From: a virus
Length of the DNA stretch: 64,000 bases
IMG/VR virus record: IMGVR_UViG_3300029908_000007
Coordinates: 98,309 to 162,308 of that record
Direction: 5' to 3' (one strand)
In this document: piece after piece, positions 9,356 to 18,706 of the stretch
Layout: the number at the start of each line of letters is the position of its first letter
Position numbering within the stretch: position 1 is the first letter of the stretch
The notes under the pieces: model-generated
Database searches by the model: none
What the model was told of the DNA's origin: nothing
What the model saw: only the letters and a program-made list of their open reading frames with translations
Position numbers and translations under genes: made by a program

Positions 9356-9382
9356 TTGACTTCTGCCGCAATACCATATAGG
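9356..9382 (+). promoter_or_regulatory. Candidate promoter for the lysozyme gene (15-bp spacer)
   Basis: TTGACT at 9356-9361, a 15-bp spacer, then TATAGG at 9377-9382. The lysozyme ATG at 9403 follows with GGAGG 8 nt upstream. The short spacer matches several other candidate promoters in this window. Confidence 0.45.
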
Positions 9383-9402
9383 GTATTTGGTGGAGGATAG
9401 CT

Positions 9403-9834
9403 ATGACCTATCTACAAATCATAACTGCTGCTGCCAAAGCAGCTAAGGTGAGCGCAATACTTCTGTATTCGATCTGTTCTCACGAGAGTCGCAATTTCGA
9501 ACTCGACTATTCTCTATATGACTCCGGATCTCCGAGTTATAGTGTTTGCCAAATAAAAGAAACCACAGCAATTCAGATGGGATGGCAAGGAAAAAATCCC
9601 ATGGAACTTCGAGATCCCCATGTTGGCATTAAATTTGCAGCGCTTTATCTGAGATATCAGCAAGACCGCTATGGCTCGGGGGATTGGGTTAAGTTGGCAA
9701 GCGCTTACAATGCGGGAAGCTATTCCGAAGGTAGAGTTAGAGGATGTCCCAAAAATCTAGGCTATATTAAATTGGTAAAGGAAAAGCTGCCCAAGAACCT
9801 AAGATATAAACTTAGCTGCGGTCCAAGGCCATAA
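9403..9834 (+). CDS. SLT-type lytic transglycosylase (phage lysozyme/endolysin)
   Basis: A 143-aa single-domain enzyme predicted to cleave peptidoglycan glycan strands. The SLT/goose-lysozyme motifs are in order: the catalytic Glu in SHES (E28), the S-Y-S-V-C-Q-I-K strand (~50-57), ELRDPHVGIKFAALYL (helix ~72-87) and AYNAG (~103-107). There is no signal peptide, so export would need a holin or delivery by the virion. GGAGG precedes the ATG. It is a plus-strand gene in the tail module whose 3' end overlaps the convergent tube-like gene by 23 bp. It could be the endolysin or a virion muralytic enzyme. Confidence 0.85.
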   Translation: MTYLQIITAAAKAAKVSAILLYSICSHESRNFELDYSLYDSGSPSYSVCQIKETTAIQMGWQGKNPMELRDPHVGIKFAALYLRYQQDRYGSGDWVKLASAYNAGSYSEGRVRGCPKNLGYIKLVKEKLPKNLRYKLSCGPRP

Positions 9835-10237
9835 GAGGAATCATTCCTTTAAAGGAAAAGTTCAGTTTATATGTGCCGGTAGCAGGGATGGAATGATTTT
9901 CACTAACTACTTTACACTGAGGAATAAAGAGAATATCTTCAGAAGTAGAGCGATCCGTAACTCTCAAACTCACATAAGGATTTGCAGAAACATCGGTGAA
10001 TAGTGGACGCAAGTTTTTAGCCTGAAGTCCACCTGAGTTTTTGATGCGAAATCCGCTTACGTTTCCGCTCACCGTTACTTTTCCACCTGCGATTTCTTGG
10101 CTATAGGCGCTGTCAATTCCGAAAATCTCCTCTTCGCCGTAATCGATGCCAAAACTAACATCGGCAACTTCTTTATAAAGTTGATTATTCCAAAAAATCG
10201 TGATTTGCGCTCCGGTGATTACAACTGGTAGTGACAT
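9812..10237 (-). CDS. Tail-tube-like / baseplate tube-initiator protein
   Basis: A 141-aa beta-rich protein starting MSLPVVITGAQITIFW. Features include FGIDYGEEEIFGID and GGKVTVSGNVSGFRIK. The repeated strand pattern and the small size resemble phage tail-tube or tube-initiator folds. It lies 2 bp downstream of a baseplate wedge gene and is probably co-transcribed with it. A tube role is inferred from fold-like pattern and context. Confidence 0.5.
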   Translation of the reverse strand: MSLPVVITGAQITIFWNNQLYKEVADVSFGIDYGEEEIFGIDSAYSQEIAGGKVTVSGNVSGFRIKNSGGLQAKNLRPLFTDVSANPYVSLRVTDRSTSEDILFIPQCKVVSENHSIPATGTYKLNFSFKGMIPLMALDRS

Positions 10238-10238
10238 A

Positions 10239-12173
10239 TTAAGTTCCCGTCAAATCATTGGTTGGATATATTACCGTAGTGGGGTTTGGACCGTATACAT
10301 AAGCGATCTCTGAATTAGGAGTTCCCGCTTTTCCCAATCCGATGTCGTTTGGATATAGGATTACGAAATTTATTGCGATTCCGGCTGCCACCACTTGTTC
10401 GATCAGGCTTTGACAATAAACTCGTCCACCAACGATATCTGTGATAAATCCTTGATAGTCGCTACCATTAGTAGCTGGAACTACCGGTGATTTAGTGGGT
10501 ACTACGCGGATTTCCTGGCCAGCGGGATGATCATACTGCAAACTGTTAACCGGTGAAAGCAAAATGCTCGTACTAGAAGGAACTGCGATTATGTTTGCCA
10601 ATTCCTGTGTGGGACCGCCGTAGTCAAAAACTACATAACCGGTTCCGTTTGGAAAACCCGCACTGTCTTCGACAAGTACTACATCTCCTGTTGAAGCATT
10701 CACGTCTTGCGTTAAAATCGAATGCTCAGCTCCTACAGTGAAGGGTTGCGTGGTGTCGTAGCTGTATGGACCATATTGATTGGGCTCCAGCGAAATATTA
10801 CTAGCTTGCATTAGATCAGGCACAATACTCGCAGAGCCAGTATAGGTCAAAACCAAGGTATTGGATAAACTGTTGTTGTAAATCAATACCACATTGTTGC
10901 TATTTATGATGGCTTGCAAACCAGCATTTAAAGCATTGATGGCATCAACCATGTTGGTAACGGTTTCTAGAATGGTTCCACCAATAACAAAATCGACTCC
11001 GGCTGTAAAATTGAGCGACGTAGTGATTTGAAACGTATCGCCGGGATTGGGCTGAGCATTGAAAGTGTAGTTCCCACGCGGTGGATCATGAAGGAACATG
11101 GCTCCGATTCTGTTTCTAACTATGACTTGTGTAGTGGCTGGAATAAAGATTTGTAACACATTGGTTCTGGTCTGATAGAGTGCGGCGTAATAGCCTTTGG
11201 TCTGAATGGTTTGCTTTGCGGGATAAAAGAATAGAACAGCGGTGTCCGAACCCTGCGTTACGATCCCCGTGGAACCAATGGGATTGTAGACATCGAAATA
11301 TGAGCTGCCAACTAATCCACCCACGGTATCTATGATAGTAAAGGTGCCGATATTTGTGGAGCTAGTAAAACCTCCGCCGTAGATATTAACGTAATCGCCG
11401 GGTGAAAGCTTACCAAGATTTGGATTGGCTCCGCCCGACCATGTAAAACGAATTCTTCCATCACTCTGTACACTAAGCGTCCATTGAGTCGATGCGTTTC
11501 CACCGGCGCCCACGCTTTCGGGGAACAGTAGGACATTTTGTGCTCTGCCACCCATAACTGTAACTGATGACCGAGGACCTATAGTATTACTAACAAGTTC
11601 GACATAGTTTCCCAACCCATTATTTTTAACCGCAGCCAGACCTGATAATCCCTGACTGTTGAGGTAGGCAACTACGGCATCTGCGATTTCAACTGCTAAG
11701 GCAGCGTGAATGTTGGTAAAATTTGCTGCTAGAAAAGGAATGGTTACTGGAGTGGCGCCGTCAAAACTTACAATCAAGGTGTCGCCATCTGCTAAATTAT
11801 AAGGCTCTACCGCAGTTGCGGAATCCGTGGCTTTACAGAATTCGTCGCTAAAAATGATATCAAGCAAGTTGTTGATAAGATCCCTAACTTGTTTTCTGTT
11901 CTTGACTTCTAAACCGATGGCGCGAAAGGCGCCATCACTGATTCCGATTTGTGCTGGCCTTGTGATGCCATAACTTGAAAGCAAAAGGTCAATGTATTGT
12001 GCAGAAGCTGTGGTAATGAACAAATTCTGATTGACGGCGTAAACCGAATTCACTAAGTATGAAGTCGCTGTCGCCAAGGAATACAAAACGGCGTCAACAT
12101 TTTTCCCTTTGATAGTAGGATTGAGATAACCTCTTAGTCTTTTGTACTCGCTCTGCGTTGTCGCTATAGCCAT
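10239..12173 (-). CDS. Baseplate wedge protein
   Basis: A 644-aa protein starting MAIATTQSEYKRLRGYL. The helical first ~110 residues (including DAVLYSLATATSYLVNSVYAV) resemble the start of baseplate J-like wedge proteins. The rest is beta-rich, with inserted modules containing GDTLIVSFDGATPVTIPF and FTWSGGANPNLGKLSPGDYVNIYG. It sits directly between the giant baseplate J gene (1 bp apart) and the tube-like gene. A partner of the J protein in the wedge is the simplest reading. Confidence 0.65.
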   Translation of the reverse strand: MAIATTQSEYKRLRGYLNPTIKGKNVDAVLYSLATATSYLVNSVYAVNQNLFITTASAQYIDLLLSSYGITRPAQIGISDGAFRAIGLEVKNRKQVRDLINNLLDIIFSDEFCKATDSATAVEPYNLADGDTLIVSFDGATPVTIPFLAANFTNIHAALAVEIADAVVAYLNSQGLSGLAAVKNNGLGNYVELVSNTIGPRSSVTVMGGRAQNVLLFPESVGAGGNASTQWTLSVQSDGRIRFTWSGGANPNLGKLSPGDYVNIYGGGFTSSTNIGTFTIIDTVGGLVGSSYFDVYNPIGSTGIVTQGSDTAVLFFYPAKQTIQTKGYYAALYQTRTNVLQIFIPATTQVIVRNRIGAMFLHDPPRGNYTFNAQPNPGDTFQITTSLNFTAGVDFVIGGTILETVTNMVDAINALNAGLQAIINSNNVVLIYNNSLSNTLVLTYTGSASIVPDLMQASNISLEPNQYGPYSYDTTQPFTVGAEHSILTQDVNASTGDVVLVEDSAGFPNGTGYVVFDYGGPTQELANIIAVPSSTSILLSPVNSLQYDHPAGQEIRVVPTKSPVVPATNGSDYQGFITDIVGGRVYCQSLIEQVVAAGIAINFVILYPNDIGLGKAGTPNSEIAYVYGPNPTTVIYPTNDLTGT

Positions 12174-12174
12174 A

Positions 12175-15100
12175 TTAACTTCCGATCACCGAAACCGAAA
12201 CATTTGATGGATCTAGGATAAAGGTTTGTTCGGATTGCTGCACTGCGATCAGATCATCTGTAGGAGAATACAGAGGGCTCGAAATAACTACTGAAGTTAC
12301 ACCAGGTACGACCATACAAACCGCTACTATGGAGCCCAATGCTATGCTCTGTCCAACTTTATTGCTATTAACTAAAGCCGCTACATTACTCTGGATCTGC
12401 TGACTCACCGCACTAAATGGAGCACCTGTTTGTAATCTGACTCCAATTGCCAAACTAACTACCAATGCCAAAGGCTCTCTAATAAAAATATCAGCGCCCG
12501 CCGCAGAAATTCCAGGATATTCACTCGAATCCGTAGGATCACCGTAGATCACACGATTTGCTTGTTGAATCAGTCCAGTATTATACTTGTAGCCATCTAG
12601 TCCTTGAGAAACCGATGTTCCAAAGTTAAGTTTGTTTAAAGCCGTAACTTCTACACCAGCGCTTTGATTGATCTTCTCATATTGTAAATACGTATCAAAT
12701 AAGATCTGATTCAAGTTAGTGGTACCGGGTTGTAATGCTACCAAATAGACATGCTTGTATCCTGTATATGCGGTTCCTTCTTCGATGTAGAAAGACGACA
12801 GCAATCCGTTTAGATTGATGCTATTGATTGTGTACGAGGAAAATGTAATCGTGGTATCGCCGGTGCCCGAGATCTTAGTAAGAGTTCCAGATGACAACGG
12901 ATTGCTTGTGCCGGTAGCGAGTAATGTAGTTCCGCCAGAAATAGTCGATCCCACAGTAAAAACTCCACCATTGTTGGAGTACGTGGCTCCAACGGTAGCG
13001 TTGGCCGAACTTACCGAGAACACATAGGTAGTAGTCAATACTCCGGTTACTACTATTTCCGTGGGACTAGGAACTGAATAAACAGGATAGGTACCAGCAT
13101 TTGTGGTTCCAAACGCATTGCTGGAAATCACCAAATCATCACCGGGGATCGTGGCTTCGTATTCGTAAAACTTCAAACTACTGCCAGTCAATACTTGTTC
13201 TTCTTCTACGTAGTCGGTGTTCTTAATCCAAAAACTATCGTTGAATGTTCTAATAACCCTATAGGTTCCCTGATTTGGGGCACTAAATGGTGCTCCAACG
13301 ATCACAGAATCGCCCTCCATGACACCGGTTGTAGCGGTGAAAGTACCCGTAGTATACGTATCGCTGGCTTCAACAGCGGCATTAGGGTTGGTTACTTGCA
13401 ATACACTAGAACTTACACCAGAAACTACGAAAGTACCATTATTCGCACTATTCGTTAGACCCGATACAGTTACCAAATCTCCAATACTTAATCCACTAAA
13501 AGTTGCTGCACCGCTTGTAATAGTATATTGACCTATTCCCGTACTTGGAACCGCAACACTTAGATTTCCGCCACCGGATTCGTTAAAATTCACTGAGAAC
13601 GTCAGATACTGTGGACTTCCCGTGCTGCCGACATAACTAAAACAAACCAAATCACCCTGCGCTTCGACTCTGAAAGTTAGTCCACTCAATCCACTTATAA
13701 TTCTAGGTGCGCCGAAGAAACGCTCACTTAAGGTTTGACCAGTTAAACTCACCGTACTCAAACCTGCAGAAGGCTGATTTGGGGTAATGGTAACATCGGT
13801 GCCGGGTCCAAACTGTGTTTGTTTCTGTTGTGTGTTAGCTGCTTGTAGGTAAAACCATTGTCCGCTGATTACATTAGCAGATGCTATAGAAGACGCAGAA
13901 ATCGCGCAATACGTGTTGTCAATGTCTAGTCCGGAATTTATGACTGGGAATGAATAACCGTTTGCCGCACCTCCTACGATTTCAACGTAACCCTGACTTC
14001 CATAGGTTTCCGACGACACTTCGAGTTGCGAATCTCTATTTGCGGTATTAATCAAACTAGCCGTACTGATGCCACTTACTGCCAACGTGTTTATGAATAG
14101 GTTGACTTGATCAATGGTGGTTGGAACGAAAAGCAGGGTTTCTCCGTTATTAAAAGCGTAACCTACATCGGTTGGGAGTGCTAAGGCGTTCTTCAATACA
14201 AATTGTGGAGAGCCCGATACATTACTAGAGAGCAACCAGTTGATGCCATCCAGAAGTTGGGTGCTGGCATTGGCAGTAATAATCCCTGTTCCAGGAGTGC
14301 CGCCGCTGCCATCATTTACAACGGTAGCGGATACGTAGGCGGATAGATTGGCGTTGACGTAAGCCGCAACCGCAGTTGCCGTTGTCGCAGGAGGAACGGT
14401 GATGGCGACATTAATCGTATTAGTAATAGTAACACTATTATTAAGCGCAGGTGCGCTAGGCGAATATACATAGCTAACCACGATTTCCTGACCCGTGGCA
14501 CCCCACGCCGTAGCTCTATAAAGAATCGAGCTTTGCGGCGTCGTGCTGCTCAAAGTCTTTTTGGCTTGCATCAGTACTTTATAGTTGTTGAAAGCAAAAT
14601 TAGCACCGAAAGAAGTTACAAAACTTCCGGTAGGTGCGAGATCGGTGTCGTAGGCGTTAAAGTTATTAGAGTTGGGACTATAGCTGGTATTGGTAAGCGC
14701 GTGACGATAAAGCGGAATCTGGAAGGTATTGTTTACGGGATTATTGTCAATAATAGCAACTAAACTATCTTTGTTACCAAAAGAAAGCGGGGCCGACGTG
14801 AAGAATCTATCATTGGTTCTGATACGTCTAACATCGGGATCTTTGGTGATTCCAACCGTGGTACCAGAAACCGTGGTTTCCTGCACGACTTCATTGACGG
14901 GTTGCTCGTCGTCGATACCGCCATAAGGATTTAAGAAGGTAATGATCTCATCGTCATCCCTACCAGCGAGAGTGATGTCGGAAACAAAAGAAGTAAGAAA
15001 AGTATCTGGTGGCTCCGCATAGGTGTCGCTGGCTACTTTGCTGTGAAAGAACGAAGGCAAGTAATTGCTAACGGTATCCTGATAGGCTATGATGGGATAG

Positions 15101-17655
15101 CTGCTTTCGCTACTTTGTCCCGCAGAAAAGTTGAGATCTTGTCCGATTGCGTCAAAAGTTACAACGGTAACGTATCCATTAGTATTGAGTGTCTTTGAGG
15201 TAATGGTGAGGTATTCTTCAACGATTACGCCAAAAATGAGAGAATCCGTCTGTGCTTGTAGAAATAATACCAAAGCATCCAGTGTTTGTAAACCCGTAGG
15301 TGTATTAAACTTCTGAGGTGCGTCTTTCATGTTAGCCACTACGAAGCCAGCTTTGTAGATGACATTGGCTTGTGGAACCACTGCGGCGGCTTCTGCAGAA
15401 GTAACTAAGATATTGAGCGTATCGTTGGTAAGCGTGGTCGTAGTTATGGAATGAACTCTGCCTTCTAATCTATTGGCGGCATTAAGTTCTGCGGACCAAA
15501 TAATGACGTAATCGCCGGGTACGACATCGGAGAATGCGAACAACGTATTTGATTTGTAACTCACCAAACTGCCGCTAACCGAAACCGTCAAAAACGAACC
15601 AGCTGTGACCCCGGTATGTATAGTGGTTGCGGGTTCGTCGATGGCGATCCAAATATAACCTTCGGATGGAAATGTAATAGATGCGCCGCTGATGACGGCA
15701 CTTGTTATGACCGCTCTTGTGCTTTCAATACCGGCTTCCAAATCTTCGCCTTCAACAAGCGGTGTTGCGAGTTCAAATTGGGCGGTATTTCTATCCAATG
15801 TATAACCAGCTGCAGCGCCTTGGGAAGTCAGACCTTCGCTTACGCTAAACATGCTCTTGGTAACCAAGGTTGAGCTTGGATTGATTACGATCTGCGCTCT
15901 AGGATTTGCTCCTAAATTGCTGGTAAGTTCGAGTTGAGAACCAGAAACCGTCGCAGTGATACCCGTTACTTTATTGTTAATTACAAGTGCCCAGGAAGCC
16001 AAAGAGTTGGTTGCATTTACGGTGTTGTAAAGCCCGGTTGCGATAAAATCTGCGTTTAAGAATGTATATGTGTTTTGAGCGGTACCGTCGACGCCTATGA
16101 TTAAAGTGTCGCCGTTGCTAATACTACTAGACCAACTACCTTGTTGTTCTGAAAATACTGAAGCCGTATTACCGTCTTCGAGGAGGAGTACTCCGTCTCT
16201 GTAAAGTCTGAGCGTTTCGTTTAGAGTAGTAGGGAAACCCATGTATAGATTGGCGTTGACAAGATTAGGCGAAGAAGGAACTGTGACTTGGATGCTTTCG
16301 TTGGCTTCTTTGATGGCTCTGATAACAACGTAGGTGCCGCCACCAGCGGTCGTGGCTTCGAAATTAACCAGGGTATCGGCGTTGATGCTAGCGCAGATTT
16401 CATAAGCGGTAGCGGCGCCTGGAGCTTGAAAATCCGAGGTCTGGAAAGCATGTTGAGTTGTAACTCCGCCTACGGTAACCGCTAATACGTAACCACCGTA
16501 AATAGCGAAGGGGCTGGCGTCTGTGGACTGCAAGAAGGCTTTTGCTACTGGAGCCTGGGTTCCACCGGTTGCGAGTTGAAAGAATTGTTCGCCGCCGATT
16601 GCGGAATCAATAATATGTTCGATCGCTACTCCGGCTGTCTTTGCCTCATACGGACGTCCTCCACCGGTTGAGATATAAACCGTGGAACTGCCGTCGAGAT
16701 TGTTAACCAAGGAGTCCGAAGTAATTGTGCCGGCTTCCGTAGTAGAACTTACACCAATCAAGGAGTTCTTGATAGCTGTCGGAGTGCCCAATCCTATTGA
16801 ACTAAAGAAATTTTGAATCGCGGTACGGATTTCGTCGTCGGTCTCGGGATCGGTTCCACCGCTGGTGGGGACAGGATTTGAAACCGTGGCTCCAGAAAAG
16901 GGTGGGCTTGCGAATTGACTAATAGCGGCTGCGGGAACATCTCCTGCGGAACCCGGAAGCTGAGCGGTTACAGGAATATTGGAAACTGAGGTAGCACCGT
17001 CTAGAATGATGCCTTGTTGGGTAACAGTGTATTGTTGAGCTGCTACCAATCCATTAGAAGGTGCGGTTACGATAGTATTGATTGGAACCGTGCGAACCCC
17101 GCCTTGACTAAGAATAATGCTTTCATTCAGGTTGTGGAATTTGGTGGTGGGGCTTGTGAGATTGAACTGAAAGTAATTCCCAACAGCTACAATAGAAGAA
17201 TAACCAATCGGCCCCTCGCTATTGTTCGTCCCACGACCGAGATAAACGGATCCCGAAGATGGAAAACCGGTGTTAGAACTAGCGTAAATAATTACGGAAC
17301 CCGCATTTGTAGCAGCAGCCCCAGGATACACGCTGGTTGAAACCATGGTAAAACTGGTATCAGTAACTGTTACATAACCCGTGGAAACCTGTGATGGCGT
17401 TAATTCGATATTAAATTCAGCAGCCATGGCCTGCAAACTGCTCCCAGTAGCATATTGTAGGGAACTGTTAAGAATGGTTTGGAAAACATCACCAGAAGCG
17501 CGGGAAACCGCCAAAGCCATGGTTTGAAAGAGGCTCAGACTAGCAGAACCTACGGACACGCTGGGGATCCCAGTAGCCGCTGCAAACTGATTAAGCATCG
17601 CCCCGAGGGTTTCTTGATATGACTGGGGTTGTGGAAGATTAGGTGTAGTCGCCAT
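12175..17655 (-). CDS. Giant baseplate J-like protein
   Basis: An 1826-aa product; typical phage J/gp6-like proteins are about 300-650 aa. The baseplate J signature is clear: a helical N-terminus, GSAGDVPAAAI (235-245), then GGTDPETDDEIR (266-277) followed by the helix RTAIQNFF. The usual C-terminal J helices appear only near the end (DGYKYNTGLIQQANRVIYGD, PLALVVSLAIGVRL). About 1300 residues of repetitive beta modules are inserted between, several with GDYVIIW/GDTLIIGVDG-like strands. It forms the wedge ring that connects the hub to the fibres. Confidence 0.8.
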   Translation of the reverse strand: MATTPNLPQPQSYQETLGAMLNQFAAATGIPSVSVGSASLSLFQTMALAVSRASGDVFQTILNSSLQYATGSSLQAMAAEFNIELTPSQVSTGYVTVTDTSFTMVSTSVYPGAAATNAGSVIIYASSNTGFPSSGSVYLGRGTNNSEGPIGYSSIVAVGNYFQFNLTSPTTKFHNLNESIILSQGGVRTVPINTIVTAPSNGLVAAQQYTVTQQGIILDGATSVSNIPVTAQLPGSAGDVPAAAISQFASPPFSGATVSNPVPTSGGTDPETDDEIRTAIQNFFSSIGLGTPTAIKNSLIGVSSTTEAGTITSDSLVNNLDGSSTVYISTGGGRPYEAKTAGVAIEHIIDSAIGGEQFFQLATGGTQAPVAKAFLQSTDASPFAIYGGYVLAVTVGGVTTQHAFQTSDFQAPGAATAYEICASINADTLVNFEATTAGGGTYVVIRAIKEANESIQVTVPSSPNLVNANLYMGFPTTLNETLRLYRDGVLLLEDGNTASVFSEQQGSWSSSISNGDTLIIGVDGTAQNTYTFLNADFIATGLYNTVNATNSLASWALVINNKVTGITATVSGSQLELTSNLGANPRAQIVINPSSTLVTKSMFSVSEGLTSQGAAAGYTLDRNTAQFELATPLVEGEDLEAGIESTRAVITSAVISGASITFPSEGYIWIAIDEPATTIHTGVTAGSFLTVSVSGSLVSYKSNTLFAFSDVVPGDYVIIWSAELNAANRLEGRVHSITTTTLTNDTLNILVTSAEAAAVVPQANVIYKAGFVVANMKDAPQKFNTPTGLQTLDALVLFLQAQTDSLIFGVIVEEYLTITSKTLNTNGYVTVVTFDAIGQDLNFSAGQSSESSYPIIAYQDTVSNYLPSFFHSKVASDTYAEPPDTFLTSFVSDITLAGRDDDEIITFLNPYGGIDDEQPVNEVVQETTVSGTTVGITKDPDVRRIRTNDRFFTSAPLSFGNKDSLVAIIDNNPVNNTFQIPLYRHALTNTSYSPNSNNFNAYDTDLAPTGSFVTSFGANFAFNNYKVLMQAKKTLSSTTPQSSILYRATAWGATGQEIVVSYVYSPSAPALNNSVTITNTINVAITVPPATTATAVAAYVNANLSAYVSATVVNDGSGGTPGTGIITANASTQLLDGINWLLSSNVSGSPQFVLKNALALPTDVGYAFNNGETLLFVPTTIDQVNLFINTLAVSGISTASLINTANRDSQLEVSSETYGSQGYVEIVGGAANGYSFPVINSGLDIDNTYCAISASSIASANVISGQWFYLQAANTQQKQTQFGPGTDVTITPNQPSAGLSTVSLTGQTLSERFFGAPRIISGLSGLTFRVEAQGDLVCFSYVGSTGSPQYLTFSVNFNESGGGNLSVAVPSTGIGQYTITSGAATFSGLSIGDLVTVSGLTNSANNGTFVVSGVSSSVLQVTNPNAAVEASDTYTTGTFTATTGVMEGDSVIVGAPFSAPNQGTYRVIRTFNDSFWIKNTDYVEEEQVLTGSSLKFYEYEATIPGDDLVISSNAFGTTNAGTYPVYSVPSPTEIVVTGVLTTTYVFSVSSANATVGATYSNNGGVFTVGSTISGGTTLLATGTSNPLSSGTLTKISGTGDTTITFSSYTINSINLNGLLSSFYIEEGTAYTGYKHVYLVALQPGTTNLNQILFDTYLQYEKINQSAGVEVTALNKLNFGTSVSQGLDGYKYNTGLIQQANRVIYGDPTDSSEYPGISAAGADIFIREPLALVVSLAIGVRLQTGAPFSAVSQQIQSNVAALVNSNKVGQSIALGSIVAVCMVVPGVTSVVISSPLYSPTDDLIAVQQSEQTFILDPSNVSVSVIGS

Positions 17656-17656
17656 T

Positions 17657-18664
17657 TTATAGAATTCCCATTTCTTTTAGCTTTTTCTGATTCCAAAGTT
17701 CTGAATTGGGATACTCTGACTTAAGCCAATCCCATTTGATCTGGGCATCGGGTCTCATCCAACCCTTAATTTCTACCCAAACGTTTAAATCGGACAAATA
17801 CAGATCTGGTCGATAGGTCTTGCCATCGGGCATTTTAAAAGTCTTGGGTTGCCAGTCGAAGTTGATCTGGTTAGCATTGAGATAGTCTACGGTTTTAGCT
17901 TCATATGAGCCTACGCAAACTAGCTCTTCATTGGTTTTCCAATGGAATTTGATGGAGGCTCTATTAGCGGACCTAGCAATTTTAAGCGCTATTCCTGGAT
18001 CTTGAATGGCGTACTCGAAACCATATCTAAGTAATGAAGTCTGTCTGACTTTTTCCCTTACTTCCGGAGATTTGCTGGGATGGTCAACCCCACGATTCTT
18101 AAGATTCGTTTTCTTTTTCTTCTCTTTTACGGAATCTGCCTGAGAAAGATTTTTTACTCCGTATTTTTCTTCTATTGTTTTATTACGTTTAGTCTTAGCT
18201 TCGGCATTCTGAGAAGCGTGTTCTACTCCATATTTTTTTAAACTAATTCTTTTCTTCTTTTCTTCTTTATCACCGGGATGAGAATCACCTCTCACATAAA
18301 CATGGTTCGGATAGGCAAAAAATTCTCCAATTCCCTTTTGAAAAAATCTACAGACTGTATGAGTATCCACGTAAGTACTTTCATCTACGGTCACTAAATT
18401 CCCATGAATGCGAACGAGTCTTTCTTTAAATTCTTCTAATGTAAGAGACTGTTCTTTCGCTCTTCTTTTGATTCCTACATCGGGATGGGTTTTTCCCTGA
18501 AACACAAAGGTGGGTTTAACCCACCATTCTCTGTCGTAGTCCTTGTGAATAAATTTTGCCTTTATTTGACTTCCGCGATAGGTCTCCACACAAAGGGTAA
18601 GAGAATCCCCATGTAATTTTTTAATCTTATCTAACACCTCTTTTAATGTCATCTTCTTTGGCAT
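17657..18664 (-). CDS. Homing-type endonuclease with YGVEH repeats and a PD-(D/E)XK nuclease domain
   Basis: A 335-aa basic protein. Residues 6-62 and 74-131 are a tandem duplication of one module. About 140-232 holds four ~25-residue helical repeats (KKYGVEHASQ, EKYGVKNLSQ and similar), known as DNA-binding repeats of phage-borne homing nucleases. The C-terminal domain has E255 (SYEAKTVDYL), D287 (YRPDLYL) and E298-x-K300 (VEIKG), a complete PD-(D/E)XK site. It is wedged between two baseplate genes with 1 bp on one side and 42 bp on the other. A free-standing mobile gene that cuts related phage genomes is the likely role. Confidence 0.75.
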   Translation of the reverse strand: MPKKMTLKEVLDKIKKLHGDSLTLCVETYRGSQIKAKFIHKDYDREWWVKPTFVFQGKTHPDVGIKRRAKEQSLTLEEFKERLVRIHGNLVTVDESTYVDTHTVCRFFQKGIGEFFAYPNHVYVRGDSHPGDKEEKKKRISLKKYGVEHASQNAEAKTKRNKTIEEKYGVKNLSQADSVKEKKKKTNLKNRGVDHPSKSPEVREKVRQTSLLRYGFEYAIQDPGIALKIARSANRASIKFHWKTNEELVCVGSYEAKTVDYLNANQINFDWQPKTFKMPDGKTYRPDLYLSDLNVWVEIKGWMRPDAQIKWDWLKSEYPNSELWNQKKLKEMGIL

Positions 18665-18673
18665 ATATCCTTT

Positions 18674-18680
18674 TATATCA
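18674..18680 (-). promoter_or_regulatory. TGATATA motif upstream of the homing endonuclease
   Basis: TGATATAAAAGG lies 10 nt before the start codon at 18664, so the nuclease gene may carry its own phage-type promoter inside the baseplate operon. The motif is shared with about ten other gene starts in this window. Confidence 0.35.
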
Positions 18681-18706
18681 CATCTTTAAAAATTTGTTAA
18701 GTAGAT

